In this document: positions 32,430 to 41,013 of the stretch, in pieces
Layout of the letters: the number at the start of each line of letters is the position of its first letter
Position numbering within the stretch: the stretch's first letter is position 1
Assembly: GCF_022921095.1 (NCBI RefSeq)
Contig: NZ_CP095054.1
Location: 62,001 to 126,000 of the forward strand
DNA length: 64,000 nt
Source: Hymenobacter aerilatus
GTDB lineage: Bacteria; Bacteroidota; Bacteroidia; Cytophagales; Hymenobacteraceae
Direction of reading: 5' to 3'
Notes under the pieces: generated by a model
What the model was told of the DNA's origin: nothing
The model's input: only the letters and a program-made list of their open reading frames with translations
The model's database searches: none
Translations under genes and position numbers: made by a program

Positions 32430-32813
32430 ATGGAAGAACTCCTCCGCCCCCGCCATCCTCTGGACAAATACCACCAGGCGCAACTAGACTTTCTCGCGAC
32501 GCTGCCGGAAGCGCAACGCGCCTATCACGCCCGGCTGTTTCGCTTGGGCAACGCCAGCTACCGCTACCAGCAGCAGGCCGCGGGCGAGGTGACAGAAGAT
32601 GACTTCCGCCATTGGCTCGAAGGCTTGCCTGAGAAGATGCGAGCAGCTATGGAGCGCGACGGCTTTGAGGCGAGCAAGAGTTGCCTGCCGCTGCGGCGAC
32701 ACGCCCTCGAACGCCGCGACCTGGGGTACGATGCGTTTCTACAAGCCATCCTCTCCCCCGAGGACTGGGCCTATCAACAGGAAGTAGCGCAGGCCTCAGC
32801 TCCCAAGCCTTAA
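32430..32813 (+). CDS. Small transposon cargo protein, paralogue of 17695
   Basis: 127 residues, helical and highly charged. It shares HPLDKYHQ, HARLFRLGNASYRYQQQA and RRHALERRD with the protein at 17695-18066; by eye about two thirds of positions match. No known domain seen. It follows the two-domain protein by 20 bp and precedes a 142-bp gap containing a large inverted repeat. Its persistence next to a member of the same partner family in both loci argues for a joint function. Confidence 0.7.
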   Translation: MEELLRPRHPLDKYHQAQLDFLATLPEAQRAYHARLFRLGNASYRYQQQAAGEVTEDDFRHWLEGLPEKMRAAMERDGFEASKSCLPLRRHALERRDLGYDAFLQAILSPEDWAYQQEVAQASAPKP

Positions 32814-32864
32814 CTCAGCGACGGGAAAAGAATAACGGTCGACGACCAAGTTTGAGTGGTCGAA

Positions 32865-32924
32865 TAGGTGTTTCAGGTAAAAGTTTCATGCTAAGAATGG
32901 TCGTTCTTATCTTGAAACCACCTA
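32865..32924. repeat. 60-bp nested inverted repeat inside the transposon
   Basis: Outer arms TAGGTG-TTTCA and TTGAAACCACCTA pair with a small bulge, and an inner stem TAAGAA, loop TGGTCG, TTCTTA is perfect. It lies in the only sizeable gap between cargo genes and could be an operator, a resolution (res) subsite or a terminator. Confidence 0.45.
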
Positions 32925-32955
32925 GATTTGGGAGTCTTTCATCTCCTCTTACCCC

Positions 32956-33480
32956 ATGCCTGCGCAGCCGACTTACCCGCACTTCGTGTATGACCCCCGC
33001 ATCCGTACCCACTTGCGCTATAATTCACCGGTGTGGGTTTTCCTGGCGGGGGAAAGTCAGCTGCAAGTGCAGCACCTGAGCGAGCCCCGATTGCTACATT
33101 CGGCCGAGGCCTCGCCCTGTACCGAGCAGGCATTTCGGGAGGCGGCGCAGGCCGCCTACACGCGAGTCGTACTCGGCCCTAATCAAACAGCAGCCAACTC
33201 GTCCGGGCAGTACCAGCGCCGGCGCGAGATGCCCAATGCGTGGTACTACCAGCTGCTAGGTCCAGGGGTAGAGTTGCGCCTTAACTTGAGCGAGGTTAAG
33301 GACCAGGGTTTAAATGTAAATCTTCTGCTAGAAGATATGGGCACCATTCCGGGCCTCGTCGTTGGGCCGGCGCGCAGTACCGACCCCCGCCGGGTGGCCA
33401 TTGCCGCAGCGGAATTTCAGGCTGCGTTGCAGCGGGCCGTGCCGGCGCTGATAGCCGCTGCTCAGGGTAGGCCAGCTTAA
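32956..33480 (+). CDS. Transposon cargo protein of unknown function (174 aa)
   Basis: 174 residues with a mixed alpha/beta composition and no signal peptide or membrane helix. Notable stretches are FVYDPRIRTHLRYNSPVWVFLAG, an Arg/Gln-rich centre (SSGQYQRRREMPNAWYYQLL) and a helical C-terminus ending in AALQRAVPALIAAAQ. I do not recognise it. It ends 3 bp before the next cargo gene, so the two are in one operon. Confidence 0.55.
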   Translation: MPAQPTYPHFVYDPRIRTHLRYNSPVWVFLAGESQLQVQHLSEPRLLHSAEASPCTEQAFREAAQAAYTRVVLGPNQTAANSSGQYQRRREMPNAWYYQLLGPGVELRLNLSEVKDQGLNVNLLLEDMGTIPGLVVGPARSTDPRRVAIAAAEFQAALQRAVPALIAAAQGRPA

Positions 33481-33483
33481 AAG

Positions 33484-34941
33484 ATGAAAGTCGTCGACCC
33501 ACCCCACCTCAATGACCGGCAGCGCCAGTACTTGCTGGCCGCCTATCAAACTGACCAACAAGTCGAGCAAGACCGCAAGCTAGACTATCTGCGTGGCACG
33601 AACGACCGACGGCGAGCGGCAGAATGGCGCTGGCTCCCCTACGGGTGCTGGGAGCATTGGATGGGCCGGCCACCGACTCCCCTCCGCGAACAATTAGCGA
33701 GCCTCGACGCTAGGCTGATTAGCGAGGGTACCGGTAGCACGTGGCGGGCGCTAGCTCAGCGGGGGTTGCTGGAAGTAGAAGACCAATTGCCTTACCTGGT
33801 TGCTGACCTACCCGAGGTCATGCACTATAATTTGCCGCATATCCGCCTGACCCCGGCCGGTCGCAAGCTGGCCCGGCAGTTGCTGGGCGAGGTGCGGGCC
33901 AAGAAGCCGAGCAACGTGTTGGCCCGAGCTACCTGGCAACTGCTGGGCCAGCTGTGGCAGCGCGACCCGAATGCCACGCACCAGACGCCGGCCTACGCCA
34001 GCGACGACGTGTTTAGCCGGCTCGAACGGGGCGTCCCTATGCAAAAGGTGCTCGGGCAGGCGAACCACGAACGCTTGGTGGTGGGGTGGCCAACCTATGG
34101 CTTGACGACGGTAGGCCGCATTTATTACTACCAGCACTACGCCGCCAACGTGGCCGCTCACCCCGAGGTGGCCGCGCCGGACCCGGGGCCCCTGCCCACC
34201 GAGCTGGTGACTCGCCTCGAGCAACTGGATGAACAGGCGCGGGCATTGGTGCACATGCCCCCAGCTGGCCTATTCGAGCAATGGCAGTACGCGTTGCGCA
34301 CCGGCTTTTCGGCGTTTCCCGTGTATTTGGAACCCTACCAGCGGCAGGACTGGGTACGGCGCGGCCTACCTGACTCCCCGCCGGTGGCAGGCTTGCGGGA
34401 GTTGGGGCGCTGGGGCAGCAATCTCTACGCGAGCTGGCGTCTCTACGTGCGCGACTGGTACCTGCGCCACCAACTCGCGCCGGCCGACTGGAGCCGGTAC
34501 TGCCTCTGGCAGGCCGTGGAGCTGGTAGCCGGCAAGCTGGCGTGGCAGCGCAACCGCCTTCAGATTACGGCGTCTTACTCGGAAAGGCTAGGAGTGGTGC
34601 GCGGCTCGCTGGGCCGCTATACGTCGAACTACCAGGTCCGTGAACTCGGTAACACTATGCGGCAGCTGGCCTGGCAGCATCACTGTTCCCGGTGGCTGGT
34701 CAACCTGCGGCACGTAGAGAACATCAATGTGCCGTTGCTACGCCGAGGCTTGGTGGATGGCTTTATTCAGGCCGGCGTGCAGCTCGCGCCAGCTGCTGCC
34801 CTCCGGGTGGCGGTCGTGGCCCCGCCCCTTTCGCTCACCGACTGGCAGGCCAGCTTGCCGGCCGAGCTAAACTGGGGCGCTTTTACCTGGCACGAACTAC
34901 CGAACGAGCCAGCGGCGGAAGCGTGGCTAACCCAGCTATGA
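33484..34941 (+). CDS. Transposon cargo protein with possible N-terminal winged helix (485 aa), unknown function
   Basis: 485 residues. Residues 5-140 look like a winged-helix region: LNDRQRQYLLAAYQTDQQ, STWRALAQRGLLEVE and PHIRLTPAGRKLARQLL, with the wing before the last helix. The remainder is Trp/Tyr/Arg-rich and helical without known motifs. It is the last cargo gene, 3 bp after its neighbour and 88 bp before the recombinase. Candidate roles are a regulator of the element or part of a multi-gene defence or maintenance system; neither can be decided from sequence. Confidence 0.55.
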   Translation: MKVVDPPHLNDRQRQYLLAAYQTDQQVEQDRKLDYLRGTNDRRRAAEWRWLPYGCWEHWMGRPPTPLREQLASLDARLISEGTGSTWRALAQRGLLEVEDQLPYLVADLPEVMHYNLPHIRLTPAGRKLARQLLGEVRAKKPSNVLARATWQLLGQLWQRDPNATHQTPAYASDDVFSRLERGVPMQKVLGQANHERLVVGWPTYGLTTVGRIYYYQHYAANVAAHPEVAAPDPGPLPTELVTRLEQLDEQARALVHMPPAGLFEQWQYALRTGFSAFPVYLEPYQRQDWVRRGLPDSPPVAGLRELGRWGSNLYASWRLYVRDWYLRHQLAPADWSRYCLWQAVELVAGKLAWQRNRLQITASYSERLGVVRGSLGRYTSNYQVRELGNTMRQLAWQHHCSRWLVNLRHVENINVPLLRRGLVDGFIQAGVQLAPAAALRVAVVAPPLSLTDWQASLPAELNWGAFTWHELPNEPAAEAWLTQL

Positions 34942-35029
34942 GCCCGCTCGCGACGCTCCCTTCTAGGCTGCCCTGTTTATAGCTGGCTGTAAGCAACATA
35001 AATAGACTTTTTTGAAAAAGAATTAGTTA

Positions 35030-35713
35030 ATGGATTACGTGCTCTATCTGCGCGCCTCCACGCAGCGTCAGGGCCTGAGCGGGCTGGGCCTGGAAGGCCA
35101 GCGCCTAATTGCCTATCGCTTCTTACAGGCCGGTGACCGTATTCTGTCCGAGTACATTGAGGTGGAGAGCGGCCGCAAAAATAACCGGCCTGAGATGGCC
35201 AAAGCCATTGTGGAAGCGCGCACCACCGGGGCTATCCTATTAGTAGCTGAAATGTCGCGCCTGGCGCGCAGCGTCTACTTCACCTCGAAGCTGATGGAGG
35301 AAAAGGTGCGCTTCAAGGCCTGCGACATTCCCCATGCTGACGAGTTCACCATCAATATCCTGGCGGCCGTGGCGCAGAAGGCAGCTAAGGATATTTCCGA
35401 GAGCACGAAACGCGGCCTGGCGGCCAAAAAGGCCCGCGGCTTTGAGCTAGGCAACCCGCAGAACTTCACCAGCGACTCGCGGGCACTGGGCCGGGCCGCC
35501 GTACAGCATAATGCCCAAGAGAATGTGGCCAACAAGCAAGCCCGACGGCTGGCGATGCTGTTGCGCCGCGATGGCCTGACGCTGGCCGCCATCGCCGACG
35601 AGTTGAACACCCACGGCTACCGCACCCGCCGGGGCCAGCTCTTTCGCAAGAGCACCGTCTACCGGCTGCTGCCCCGTAAGCAGCCGCTGGCAGCAGAACC
35701 AGTAACTACCTAA
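35030..35713 (+). CDS. Serine recombinase (Tn3-type resolvase / invertase family)
   Basis: 227 residues. The nucleophile Ser10 lies in YLRASTQRQ, with the downstream Arg cluster in AEMSRLARSVYFTSKL, as in resolvases. A C-terminal helix-turn-helix (LTLAAIADELNTHGYRTRRGQLFRKSTVYRLL) should bind the res site. It is 12 bp upstream of the transposase and in the same direction, typical of Tn3 elements. Its job is to resolve cointegrates. The AT-rich 88 bp upstream may contain part of res. Confidence 0.9.
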   Translation: MDYVLYLRASTQRQGLSGLGLEGQRLIAYRFLQAGDRILSEYIEVESGRKNNRPEMAKAIVEARTTGAILLVAEMSRLARSVYFTSKLMEEKVRFKACDIPHADEFTINILAAVAQKAAKDISESTKRGLAAKKARGFELGNPQNFTSDSRALGRAAVQHNAQENVANKQARRLAMLLRRDGLTLAAIADELNTHGYRTRRGQLFRKSTVYRLLPRKQPLAAEPVTT

Positions 35714-35725
35714 GAACTGCTTCAG

Positions 35726-38700
35726 ATGCCCGTAGAGTTTCTGAGCGACGAGCAAGCAGCCCGCTACGGGCGCTACCAGGCGGACCCGAATGCGGAGCAG
35801 CTCACCCGCTACTTCTACCTCAGCCCGGCCGATGTCCAGTTTCTGGCACAGCGCCGCCGGGCGGCGAATAAGCTGGGCTGCGCTGTGCAAATAGGTACGC
35901 TGCGGTTCCTGGGTACCTTCCTGCCGGAGCCCACCCAGGTACCTGCCGTGGTCGTGCAGACGCTGGCCACGCAATTGGGCATCGACCCCGCTGAGCTCGC
36001 CGGGTATCGCAAGCGCCCTAACACCTGGCACGAGCACCAGCCCCGCATCCTGGCGTACTTGGGCTACCAGCCTTATGACGCCCAGCAATCCTTTCGGCTG
36101 ACCCGCTGGCTCTACGCGCAGGTGCTGACCAGCACCGTGCGGCCCAGCGTGTTGGTCGATTTGGCCACGGCGCACCTGGTGGCGCAGCGGGTGGTCTTAC
36201 CCGGCGTCACGGTGCTGGCCCGCCTGATTGCCCGGGTGCGCGAACGCACAGGCCGCCACCTCTACCGCCAGCTGCACGCGCGCCTCACCGGGCCCCAGCG
36301 AACCGCGCTGGCCGCGCTGCTGACTGTGCCGGCCGGAGAGCGACTTACCCAGCTGGAGTTGCTGCGCACCTCGCCCACCCGCGTTTCGGCGCCGGCCCTG
36401 GTAGCTGCGTTGCACCGCGTAGAGCAGATTCGCGCCCTCGGGGTCAGCACCGTACCCGTAGCTGACTTACCGGAGGCTCGCTTGGCGCGCCTGGCGCGCC
36501 AAGCCCAACTAGCCTGGGCGCAGACGCTGGTGCGCATGAGCGAAGAGCGCCGCCTGGCTACCCTATTGGTCTTCGGGCAGGCCCTCGAGCGCACGGCCAC
36601 GGATGACGTGCTCGACCTTTTCGATAACCTGCTGACTTCGCTGGCGCTGCGCGGGGAAACCAAACGCCGGCGCGAACGCCTCCGCTCGCTCAAGGACCTG
36701 GACCAGGCCGCCTTGGTGTTACAGCAAGCTGTCCAACTGCTGCTCGACGAGGCCGTACCGGCCGCGGGGCTGCGCCAGCAGGTACTCGGCGCGGTTGGCG
36801 AAGAGCGCCTGCGCGCCGCGGCGGCCACCGTGCAGGAATTAGCCAGCCCCGCGGACGACCCATTAGCGGAAGCCCTGAGTAGTAGCTACGCCAGCGTCCG
36901 CCGATTTCTGCCGGCCTTGCTGACGGGCATCACGTTCGAGGGCACCCCCGCCGCCCGGCCGCTGTTGGAAGCCTGGGCTTTTTTGCAGCAGCAGGAAGCC
37001 GGTGGGCGGGGCCGCCCGAAGTGGGCCGCCGCGCCGCGTACCGTCGTGCCGGGGAGCTGGGCGCGGCGGGTGTTTCCCACCAAGGGCGAAGTCAACGTGC
37101 CGGCCTACACCCTCTGCGTCGTGGAGCGGCTGCACCAGGCCTTGCGCCGCCGCGAAGTCTTTGTGCCCACCAGCGAGCGCTACGCCGACCCGCGGGCGGA
37201 ACTGCTGCGTGGCGCGGCCTGGGAAGCGGCGCGCGATTCCGTCGCCCGGGCGCTGGGCCGCTCCCTCGACCCGACCGTGGAGTTGGCTCGCCTACAAGAG
37301 CAGTTGCGGGCAGCCTACACCGAGGTAAGCGAGAACCTGGCACACAACACGGCCCTGCAACTGATTCAGCACGAGGGAGTCCCAGTGGTAATGCTTACCC
37401 CTTTACCCGCTCAAACCGAGCCCGTTAGCCTGGTCCGCCTGCGGACGCAGTTAACCAACCAGCTGCCGCAGGTCGAATTAGCCGCGCTGCTACTGGAGGT
37501 GGAAGCCTTTACCGGTTTCGCCGGTGCCTTTACCCACGTCGCTGATGGCCAGCCCGCTGCGCCGGACTTGCCGCTGAGCATTTGCGCCGTGCTGCTGGCC
37601 CAGGCCTGCAACATCGGCCTGAAAACGGTGGCCCGGGCCGACGTGCCGGCGCTGACGCTGGCGCGCCTGGCGTGGGTGCAGCAAAACTACGTGCGGGGCG
37701 AAACGCTGACGGCGGCCAATGCCTGCCTGGTCGATGCCCAGACGGGGCTGCCGTTGGCGCAGGCGTGGGGTGGCGGGGAAGTGGCCTCGGCCGATGGTAT
37801 GCGCTTCGTAGTGCCCCTGCGCACCCTGCACGCGGGGTGGAACCGCAAGTACTTCGGGGCCGAGCGCGGGGTGACCTACTACAACTTCACCAGCGACCAA
37901 TTCGCAGGCTTTCATGGCATCGTGATTCCGGGTACGTTGCGCGACTCGCTTTTTATTCTGGCCGGGCTGCTGGAGCAGCAGACCAGCCTGGACCCGCGCG
38001 AAATCATGGCCGATACCCACGGTTTCAGCGAAGTGGTCTTCGGCCTATTTGCCTTGCTGGGCTACCGCTTTAGTCCCCGGCTAGCCGACTTAGCGGACCA
38101 GCGCTTCTGGCGCTTGAATAAGGAAGACGACTACGGCCCGCTCAACGAGTTGGGTCGCCACGTGGTCAATGCCCGTCTGATTCACGACCACTGGGAGGAT
38201 ATGCTACGCCTGGCCGGCTCGCTCAAACTCGGCAAAGTCAAGGCCACCGCCGTGATGCGCACCCTGCAACGGTCGGGCTCGCTCTCGGGCCTGGGGCGGG
38301 CCGTGGCGGAACTAGGTCGGGTGGAGAAGACGCTGTATCTGTTGGCCTATGTGCAAGATGAGGCCTACCGCCGGCGTATCTTGGTGCAACTCAACCGCGG
38401 CGAGGGACGGCATGCGCTGGCCCGGGCCGTCTTCCACGGCAGGAAGGGTGAGCTGCGCCAGCGCTACCGCGAGGGCATGGAAGACCAGCTAGGCGCACTG
38501 GGGCTAGTTGTCAACGCGTTGGTGCTGTGGAATACACGCTATCTACAGCGGGCTCTGGAGCAGTGGCAACAAACGGAAGGGGAGCCGGCGGCCGACGAGG
38601 TAGCGCGCCTCTCGCCCCTGCTGCACGAGCACGTCAATATGCTGGGGCGTTACGATTTTACGCTGCCGGACCGCATTGCGGCCGGAGAGTTACGTTCCTT

Positions 38701-38746
38701 GCGCAGCCCCACCGCTTGGGAAGAGCACTTGGCACAAATTCCTTAG
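35726..38746 (+). CDS. tnpA: Tn3-family transposase
   Basis: 1006 residues, normal for the family. The N-terminal DUF4158 DNA-binding region (ARYGRYQADPNAEQLTRYFYLSPADVQFL) is followed by the catalytic DDE core: Asp690 in SADGMRFVVP, Asp763 in MADTHGFSE and Glu893 in LNRGEGRHALARAVFHGRKGEL, with WNTRYL after. The whole frame is open, so it is probably functional. Its stop codon is inside the right terminal repeat. Confidence 0.95.
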   Translation: MPVEFLSDEQAARYGRYQADPNAEQLTRYFYLSPADVQFLAQRRRAANKLGCAVQIGTLRFLGTFLPEPTQVPAVVVQTLATQLGIDPAELAGYRKRPNTWHEHQPRILAYLGYQPYDAQQSFRLTRWLYAQVLTSTVRPSVLVDLATAHLVAQRVVLPGVTVLARLIARVRERTGRHLYRQLHARLTGPQRTALAALLTVPAGERLTQLELLRTSPTRVSAPALVAALHRVEQIRALGVSTVPVADLPEARLARLARQAQLAWAQTLVRMSEERRLATLLVFGQALERTATDDVLDLFDNLLTSLALRGETKRRRERLRSLKDLDQAALVLQQAVQLLLDEAVPAAGLRQQVLGAVGEERLRAAAATVQELASPADDPLAEALSSSYASVRRFLPALLTGITFEGTPAARPLLEAWAFLQQQEAGGRGRPKWAAAPRTVVPGSWARRVFPTKGEVNVPAYTLCVVERLHQALRRREVFVPTSERYADPRAELLRGAAWEAARDSVARALGRSLDPTVELARLQEQLRAAYTEVSENLAHNTALQLIQHEGVPVVMLTPLPAQTEPVSLVRLRTQLTNQLPQVELAALLLEVEAFTGFAGAFTHVADGQPAAPDLPLSICAVLLAQACNIGLKTVARADVPALTLARLAWVQQNYVRGETLTAANACLVDAQTGLPLAQAWGGGEVASADGMRFVVPLRTLHAGWNRKYFGAERGVTYYNFTSDQFAGFHGIVIPGTLRDSLFILAGLLEQQTSLDPREIMADTHGFSEVVFGLFALLGYRFSPRLADLADQRFWRLNKEDDYGPLNELGRHVVNARLIHDHWEDMLRLAGSLKLGKVKATAVMRTLQRSGSLSGLGRAVAELGRVEKTLYLLAYVQDEAYRRRILVQLNRGEGRHALARAVFHGRKGELRQRYREGMEDQLGALGLVVNALVLWNTRYLQRALEQWQQTEGEPAADEVARLSPLLHEHVNMLGRYDFTLPDRIAAGELRSLRSPTAWEEHLAQIP

Positions 38747-38771
38747 CGGGGTTTTCTGTTCCTACTCTAGT
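38739..38771 (-). repeat. Right terminal inverted repeat of the Tn3-family transposon
   Basis: Reverse complement begins ACTAGAGTAGGAACAG, identical to the left end for about 33 bp; it overlaps the last codons of the transposase. Confidence 0.88.
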
Positions 38772-39172
38772 GCGACCCCGTCCACTGTGGTGGGCGCAGC
38801 CAGCGCGGCTTTGATGGCCTTCTCGGTGATTTCCTGGAAGGCAATGCGCTTGGTCGTGCGCGGGTCGAGGCCCAGCACTTCGCAGAGGTGAAACGCAATG
38901 GCCTCGCCCTCCCGGTCGGGGTCGGTGGCCAGATACACGCCCTGGGGGCCGGCGGTTTTGGCCAGGCGGCGCAGGTTGGCCACCACGGACTTCTTATCGT
39001 CGCTGACGATGTATTTCAGGGCGTGGCCGTGCTCGCGGTCAATGCCAATATCCGCCCCGCCCACGGGCAAATCCCGAATGTGGCCCACCGAGGCGGCTAC
39101 TTCGTAATCGGGCCCCGCGTAGCCCTTGATTTTTTTAATCTTATTGGGGCTTTCGACGATAATAAGCTTCAT
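38772..39172 (-). pseudogene. topA: DNA topoisomerase I, N-terminal Toprim part, cut by the transposon
   Basis: About 134 residues from the natural start: MKLIIVESPNKIKKIKGYAG, then HIRDLPVGG and the Toprim acidic motif DPDREGEAIAFH, ending FQEITEKAIKAALAAPTTVDG at the transposon. The active-site Tyr and all DNA-gate domains are missing and lie beyond the transposon at 29506-31450. The break falls at the conserved segment (PRxIDxxLVxAQ in relatives). The end here (PTTVDG) and the beginning of the other part (RPLDLHLVHAQ) both seem to cover that segment, so the two pieces may not be one original gene. Confidence 0.85.
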
Positions 39173-39438
39173 GCTGGGTAGCTAGTACGCAGCGAAACTA
39201 CCAAGCCCAATTAGCCCTTCTCGGAAAAAAGGACGAGTGGTAAAAAGTCGGCGGTGAAGTGCAGAAACTGGCTACGAGTGGTAGCCAAGTTGGTGCCTGA
39301 GTTATGCGTTTACTGACTAAAAACTAGTATTCCCCGACCGCACCAATAGTCTCGACTTGCGGCCTCTGTATAACTTGCCGCGAAGCAGGAACATAGCAAG
39401 GGGTTCCAACTCTACAGCCAATCAAGTAAACTTATACA
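39173..39438. other. Gene-free gap between topA and an unknown gene
   Basis: 266 bp with no convincing frame, repeat or terminator. It must hold the divergent promoters of topA (minus) and the gene at 39439 (plus), but I see no good TAnnTTTG box. Confidence 0.5.
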
Positions 39439-40041
39439 ATGAGTTGGATAGAAGCGAAACACCGACGTTCAGAGGAAAAGGCTGAACTTTTGCAAAGTGC
39501 AGAACTTGAAAAAATAAGGTTAGCCCGGAAAAGACTGTTTGAAAAGCTTTCAGCACTCGGCTATGATAATCATGGATTGTCAATTGAGGAGGTTGATGTA
39601 ACCTATCTTTTTTTGTCAAACGATACTGATTGTTCTGATTATGGAACAGATACTTATCGGTTGGCAAAGGAGCTTAACGGTCGTGGCAGAATCCTGAAAC
39701 TAGAAACGCTCAGCCCGTCCATGCTGCATCAACATGGCCTATATGCGCATCTGGCTAATTCCCCCGCATCATCTGGCTTCCCTACTGCATGCAGCTACTC
39801 AACAGCGCTCAAGGCTCTTCTAGAACTTGAAAGGAAATACCAATACAAGTCTGCTCAGGTAATTGAGGCTTCCACTGTGTATATTACTTTCAAACACGAA
39901 GGGGCGACTAGTTTCGTCTCAACGGATGAAATTATGCCGGACGGGTCACCTCGTCAAGTAAACAAGCAGTTACCCATCGTTTGCGATAAGGATTATTTCA
40001 ATGTGAGGACGCTCTTCTTATTGGTGAGCACACAGCATTAG
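39439..40041 (+). CDS. Unknown protein (200 aa), AT-rich gene
   Basis: 200 residues. A charged N-terminal helix (HRRSEEKAELLQSAELEKIRLARKR) precedes a mixed domain with YLFLSNDTDCSDYGTDTYRLAKEL and a C-terminal part with VYITFKHEGATSFVSTDE. No domain recognised. Codon use is markedly AT-richer than the neighbours on either side, suggesting recent arrival. It is alone on the + strand between topA and a minus-strand gene run. Confidence 0.5.
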   Translation: MSWIEAKHRRSEEKAELLQSAELEKIRLARKRLFEKLSALGYDNHGLSIEEVDVTYLFLSNDTDCSDYGTDTYRLAKELNGRGRILKLETLSPSMLHQHGLYAHLANSPASSGFPTACSYSTALKALLELERKYQYKSAQVIEASTVYITFKHEGATSFVSTDEIMPDGSPRQVNKQLPIVCDKDYFNVRTLFLLVSTQH

Positions 40042-40072
40042 TCCGAATAAATGCTGGTTAAGTTCATCACAA

Positions 40073-40360
40073 TCAACTTACTTCTGGCTGATTTTTTTTA
40101 AAGCGCGGGCGGCCCAACGCCGGCGCAGGCGGCTCGATGGGGTTGTCCATCTGCTTCTGGGCCAGCTTGGTCATCGTAAGCAGGTCGGACTTGGCCAGCT
40201 CGGCCACCTTCACCAACTCATCCAGCGTGAAAGTGCCGGGCTTGGCCATACGCACGTTGAGCGTGTTGTGTGAGATGCCGATGTGCTTGGCCGTGTCGCT
40301 GCGCATGCCCAGGGCGTGAATCAGTTCGGCCAGCGAATTATAGGAACTTGGTTTGAGCAT
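40073..40360 (-). CDS. Small HTH protein
   Basis: 95 residues from ATG 40360; a frame extension to 40393 exists, but a promoter-like TAATC-TTTG lies close to it, favouring the shorter form. Residues 5-60 (LAELIHALGMRSDTAKHIGISHNTLNVRMAKPGTFTLDELVKVAEL) form a clear XRE/Cro-type HTH with the recognition helix at HNTLNVRMA. The tail is Pro-rich and basic (GRPRFKKNQ). Probably a DNA-binding regulator of this plasmid region. Confidence 0.6.
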   Translation of the reverse strand: MLKPSSYNSLAELIHALGMRSDTAKHIGISHNTLNVRMAKPGTFTLDELVKVAELAKSDLLTMTKLAQKQMDNPIEPPAPALGRPRFKKNQPEVS

Positions 40361-40443
40361 AGCCGGGGCCGCAAAGAGGTCTAACACGAGCAAAGATTAG
40401 TCAATTTTTGCAACATTACGGCCCCGGCCGCCCCGTAGTTCGG

Positions 40444-40938
40444 CTATTCAAAAAAGGTGGGTGCCTGGTAGCGGAGTATCTCCGCCCCGTCCGGCTCGGT
40501 GATGCGGTCGAGGTAGACCAGCACGTTGCCGTCGCGGGCCTGGCGCTCATCGGCGCGCTGCCAGACAGCGTACAACTCGGCGTAGGGGAAGAAATTCATC
40601 TGGTCAAAGCCGCTGGCGAAGCCCTGCACCATTTCCGCCACCTGCTCTCGCTGCTCGTGGGATACCTCATTGTAGACCCAACGCAGAAAGTCCGCCGTGT
40701 CGGCCGGCAGGTCGAAGTAGGCCACCGTCTGCGGCACCGTGTGGCTGCCCATGTAAAGCAACAGCTCCCAGAGCCGGTAGTGGTCTTTCTCCCGCTGCCA
40801 GTACTCCACGATGTCTCGGCGACCAGCTCCCACGGGCTGCCCGGCAAACTTCATCGTGCCGGGGTCGGCTTCGAGCGCTTTGCGGAAACCGTAGTCGGTA
40901 ACCCAGTCCTTTTTTGTGAGGTTCTGAAAGTTGTACAT
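40444..40938 (-). CDS. Unknown protein (164 aa) in the minus-strand run
   Basis: 164 residues, acidic and aromatic-rich: YWQREKDHYRLWELLLYMGSHTV, ADTADFLRWVYNEVSHEQREQV, LYAVWQRADERQ. Helical throughout, without signal or membrane segments. No family recognised. It is one of five closely spaced minus-strand genes upstream of the origin, probably plasmid accessory functions. Confidence 0.5.
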   Translation of the reverse strand: MYNFQNLTKKDWVTDYGFRKALEADPGTMKFAGQPVGAGRRDIVEYWQREKDHYRLWELLLYMGSHTVPQTVAYFDLPADTADFLRWVYNEVSHEQREQVAEMVQGFASGFDQMNFFPYAELYAVWQRADERQARDGNVLVYLDRITEPDGAEILRYQAPTFFE

Positions 40939-41013
40939 GCGGGGCGAATAGTCAGGCGTTAGGGAGGCAAGTTAAGGCAAAGCCAGAACTGAAAAACCAC
41001 TTTTTATAAGCGG

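Larger units (their letters stand above)
31451..38771 (+). mobile_element. Tn3-family transposon, 7.3 kb, with four unknown cargo genes
   Basis: The ends carry matching inverted repeats starting ACTAGAGTAGGAACAG...: about 33 bp (31451-31483 and 38739-38771) are identical, and a further few match with a one-base gap. Inside, all on the + strand, lie four cargo genes (31547-34941), a serine recombinase (35030) and a Tn3 transposase (35726). The transposase stop codon lies within the right repeat. The 5 bp outside the ends are GTCTC (left) and GCGAC (right), so the usual Tn3 5-bp target duplication is absent. The element sits between two parts of a topA gene. Confidence 0.88.

Noticed and set aside
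31446..38776. 5-bp target-site duplication of the Tn3 transposon
   Set aside because: Outside bases are GTCTC on the left and GCGAC on the right; they do not match in direct orientation.
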